Part shown: piece after piece, positions 60,486 to 64,000 of the stretch
Layout: the number at the start of each line of letters is the position of its first letter
Numbering within the stretch: the first letter of the stretch is position 1
NCBI GenBank assembly: GCA_037783545.1
Contig: JBBELK010001414.1
Span: 40,870-104,869, forward strand
DNA length: 64,000 bases
Source of the DNA: Henricia sp. BOLD:AAB3569
Lineage: Eukaryota > Echinodermata > Asteroidea > Spinulosida > Echinasteridae
Direction of reading: 5' to 3'
The notes under the pieces: generated by a model
Databases searched by the model: none
Seen by the model: the letters and a program-made list of their open reading frames with translations, nothing else
What the model was told of the DNA's origin: nothing
Position numbers and translations under genes: made by a program

Positions 60486-63400
60486 AATTTTTTATGACAA
60501 GGTGCGCAATATAGAGAGTTTAGGGCATGCAAAATTTGAAGTTCGTCGGAACATTTTTCGACCTCCAAATTTGCCGACGTTTGGGACCACACTTTGACCA
60601 AATTGCCGAGCCAAACTGCGGTGCGTTAACGACAGTCCGAATGACTGAGCATGCGCACAACTCAGGAGTACCCCAAAGAGGTGTGTACAGACAGCCACGG
60701 TTTGCGCGAGAGAGCAGTCAGGAAGCCTCAACCCAGTTTTTTCTAAACTTTGAATTTTTCTCTGCCATTTCCCGGCGAAAGTCTGTCAATTTTGTATGAC
60801 AATTGCGCAATATAGAGAGTTTAGGGCATGCAAAATTTGAAGTTCGTCGGAACATTTTTCGACCTCCAAATTTGCCGACGTTTGGACCACACTTTGACCA
60901 AATTGCCGAGCCAAACTGCGGTGCGTTAACGACAGTCCGAATGACTGAGGCATGCGCACAACTCAGGAGTACCCCAAAGAGGTGTGTACAGACAGCCACG
61001 GTTTGCGCGAGAGCAGTCAGGAAGCCTCAACCCAGTTTGTTCTAAACTTTGAAATTTCTCTGCCATTTCCCGGCGAAAGTCTGTCAATTTTTTATGACAA
61101 GTGCGCAATATAGAGAGTTTAGGGCATGCAAAATTTGAAGTTCGTCGGAACATTTTTTCGACCTCCAAATTTGCCGACGTTTGGACCACACTTTGACCAA
61201 ATTGCCGAGCCAAACTGCGGTGCGTTAACGACAGTCCGAATGACTGAGCATGCGCACAACTCAGGCGTACCCCAAAGAGGTGTGTACAGACAGCCACGGT
61301 TTGCGCGAGAGCAAGTCAGGAAGCCTAAACCCAGTTTTTTCTAAACTTTGAAATTTCTCTGCCATTTCCCGGCGAAAGTCTGTCAATTTTTTATGACAAG
61401 TGCGCAATATAGAGAGTTTTAGGGCATGCAAAATTTGAAGTTCGTCGGAACATTTTTCGACCTCCAAATTTGCCGACGTTTTGGACCACACTTTGACCAA
61501 ATTGCCGAGCCAAACTGCGGTGCGTTAACGACAGTCCGAATGACTGAGCATGCGCACAACTCAGGAGTACCCCAAAGAGGTGTGTACAGACAGCCACGGT
61601 TTGCGCGAGAGCAGTCAGGAAGCCTCAACCCAGTTTGTTCTAAACTTTGAAATTTCTCTGCCATTTCCCGGCGAAAAGTCTGTCAATTTTTTTATGACAA
61701 GTGCGCAATATAGAGAGTTTAGGGCATGCAAAATTTGAAGTTCGTCGGAACATTTTCGACCTCCAAATTTGCCGACGTTTGGACCACACTTTGACCAAAT
61801 TGCCGAGCCAAACTGCGGTGCGTTAACGACAGTCCGAATGACTGAGCATGCGCACAACTCAGGAGTACCCCAAAGAGGTGTGTACAGACAGCCACGGTTT
61901 GCGCGAGAGCAGTCAGGAAGCCTCAACCCAGTTTTTTCTAAACTTTGAAATTTCTCTGCCATTTTCCCGGCGAAGTCTGTCAATTTTTTATGACAAGTGC
62001 GCAATATAGAGAGTTTAGGGCATGCAAAATTTGAAGTCGTCGGAACATTTTTTCGACCTCCAAATTTGCCGACGTTTGGACCACACTTTGACCAAATTGC
62101 CGAGCCAAACTGCGGTGCGTTAACGACAGTCCGAATGACTGAGCATGCGCACAACTCAGGAGTACCCCAAAGAGGTGTGTACAGACAGCCACGGTTTGCG
62201 CGAGAGCAGTCAGGAAGCCTCAACCCAGTTTTTTCTAAACTTTGAATTTTCTCTGCCATTTCCCGGCGAAAGTCTGTCAATTTTTTATGACAAGTGCGCA
62301 ATATAGAGAGTTTAGGGCATGCAAAATTTGAAGTTCGTCGGAACATTTTTCGACCTCCAATTTGCCGACGTTTGGACCACACTTTGACCAAATTGCCGAG
62401 CCAAACTGCGGTGCGTTAACGACAGTCCGAATGACTAAGCATGCGCACAACTCAGGAGTACCCCAAAGAGGTGTGTACAGACAGCCACGGTTTGCGCGAG
62501 AGCAGTCAGGAAGCCTCAACCCAGTTTTTTCTAAACTTTGAATTTTCTCTGCCATTTCCCGGCGAAAGTCTGTCAATTTTTATGACAAGTGCGCAATATA
62601 GAGAGTTTAGGGCATGCAAAATTTGAAGTTCGTCGGAACATTTTTCGACCTCCAAATTTGCCGACGTTTGGACCACACTTTGACCAAATTGCCGAGCCAA
62701 ACTGCGGTGCGTTAACGACAGTCCGAATGACTGAGCATGCGCAACAACCTCAGGAGTACCCCAAAGAGGTGTGTACAGACAGCCACGGTTTGCGCGAGAG
62801 CAGTCAGGAAGCCTCAACCCAGTTTTTTTCTAAACTTTGAAATTTCTCTGCCATTTCCCGGCGAAAGTCTGTCAATTTTTTATGACAAGTGCGCAATATA
62901 GAGAGTTTAGGGCATGCAAAATTTGAAGTTCGTCGGAACATTTTTCGACCTCCAAATTTGCCGACGTTTGGACCACACTTTGACCAAATTGCCGAGCCAA
63001 ACTGCGGTGCGTTAACGACAGTCGAATGACTGAGCATGCGCACAACTCAGGAGTACCCCAAAGAGGTGTGTACAGACAGCCACGGTTTGCGCGAGAGCCA
63101 GTCAGAAAGCCTCAACCCAGTTTGTTCTAAACTTTGAAATTTCTCTGCCATTTCCCGGCGAAAGTCTGTCAATTTTTTTATGACAAGTGCGCAATATAGA
63201 GAGTTTAGGGCATGCAAAATTTGAAGTTCGTCGGAACATTTTTCGACCTCCAAATTTGCCGACGTTTGGACCACACTTTGACCAAATTGCCGAGCAAACT
63301 GCGGTGCGTTAACGACAGTCCGAATGACTGAGCATGCGCACAACTCAGGCGTACCCCAAAGAGGTGTGTACAGACAGCCACGGTTTGCGCGAGAGCAGTC

Positions 63401-64000
63401 AGGAAGCCTAAACCCAGTTTTTTCTAAACTTTGAAATTTCTCTGCCCATTTCCCGGCGAAAGTCTGTCAATTTTTTATGACAAGTGCGCAATATAGAGAG
63501 TTTAGGGCATGCAAAATTTGAAGTTCGTTCGGAACATTTTTCGACCTCCAAATTTGCCGACGTTTTGGACCACACTTTGACCAAATTGCCGAGCCAAACT
63601 GCGGTGCGTTAACGACAGTCCGAATGAACTGAGCTTGCGCACAACTCAGGAGTACCCCAAAGAGGTGTGTACAGACAGCCACGGTTTGCGCGAGAGCAGT
63701 CCAGAAGCCTCAACCCAGTTTGTTCTAAACTTTGAAATTTCTCTGCCATTTCCCCTGCGAAAGTCTGTCAATTTTTTATGACAAGTGCGCAATATAGTAG
63801 AGTTTAGGGCATGCAAAATATGAAGTTCGTCGGGAACATTTTTCGACTCCAAATTTGCCGACGTTTGGACCACACTTTGACCAAATTGCCGAGCCAAACT
63901 GCGGTGCGTAACGACAGTCCGAATGACTGGAGCATTCGCACCAACTCAGGCGTACCCAAGAGGGTGTACAGACAGGCACGGTTTGCGCGAGAGCTGTCAG
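60485..64000 (+). repeat. Satellite with abundant single-base indels (probable low-quality contig end)
   Basis: From about 60.5 kb the monomers acquire scattered one- or two-base insertions and deletions, often in short homopolymers: TTTGGGACC (60581), GAGAGAGCAG (60710), CTGAGGCATG (60946), GCAAGTCAGG (61311), GCGAAAAGTC (61672), GGCGAAGTC (61970), CTCCAATTTG (62355), GCAACAACC (62741), GAGCAAACTG (63292), GAACTGAGC (63627), TAGTAGAG (63796). They become denser toward 64000. Such changes are nearly absent in the preceding 60 kb apart from the T tract. The pattern fits unpolished sequence at the tip of a contig better than biological decay. Confidence 0.8.

Larger units (their letters stand above)
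47944..64000 (+). repeat. 297-bp satellite array, right segment (about 54 monomers)
   Basis: Continuation of the same satellite, in the same orientation and in phase with the left segment. The first base after the LINE tail picks up the monomer at AACCCAGTTTTTTC, directly after the point where the left segment stops (GAAGCCT at 43831-43837). The exact start is ambiguous by two or three A residues because the LINE tail is A-rich. The array runs off the right edge of the window. The last 3.5 kb are degraded by indels (separate entry). Confidence 0.96.

Noticed and set aside
1..64000. Ribosomal DNA spacer or histone cluster repeats
   Set aside because: No rRNA, 5S or histone coding sequence appears between repeat units anywhere in the window.

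Overview
The window is eukaryotic, almost certainly metazoan. It is nearly all one satellite DNA array: a 297-bp monomer repeated head to tail about 200 times (1-43837 and 47944-64000), broken once by a 4.1-kb non-LTR (LINE) retrotransposon on the + strand (43838-47945). No bacterial or archaeal gene organisation, RNA gene, CRISPR array or host protein gene is visible. The species cannot be named. A CR1/L2-like LINE, a large high-identity satellite and no CpG depletion in the monomer would fit an invertebrate such as a mollusc, echinoderm, cnidarian or lancelet, but that is inference.

Layout. 1-8 kb: highly similar monomers with local subtypes, including three copies in a row that look identical. 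8-25 kb: a zone of higher-order repeats (HORs) built from four recurrent monomer types, with periods of 1188, 1785 and 2972 bp. 25-41 kb: another subtype mixture with 1189- and 1783-bp HORs and monomers carrying a shared 11-bp deletion. 41-43.8 kb: an 893-bp three-monomer HOR. 43.8-47.9 kb: the LINE. 48-60.5 kb: further HORs (1189, 594, 1785 bp). 60.5-64 kb: the same satellite, but with single-base indels that grow denser to the right edge, which looks like poor consensus quality at a contig end.

The only convincing gene is the LINE ORF (44178-47723, 1181 codons, uninterrupted). It encodes an APE-type endonuclease followed by a reverse transcriptase with all catalytic motifs. Its N-terminus is unusual: a signal-peptide-like hydrophobic start, then a variant 2A-like motif (DVLKNPGP) at residues 116-123. 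The element sits at one point of a monomer, shows no clear target-site duplication, and the satellite resumes in phase. The same HOR segment lies on both sides without the LINE, so the insertion is probably younger than the local amplification. The many open frames in the satellite arise because 297 is a multiple of three. The long ones inspected start with GTG rather than ATG, and I do not regard them as genes.
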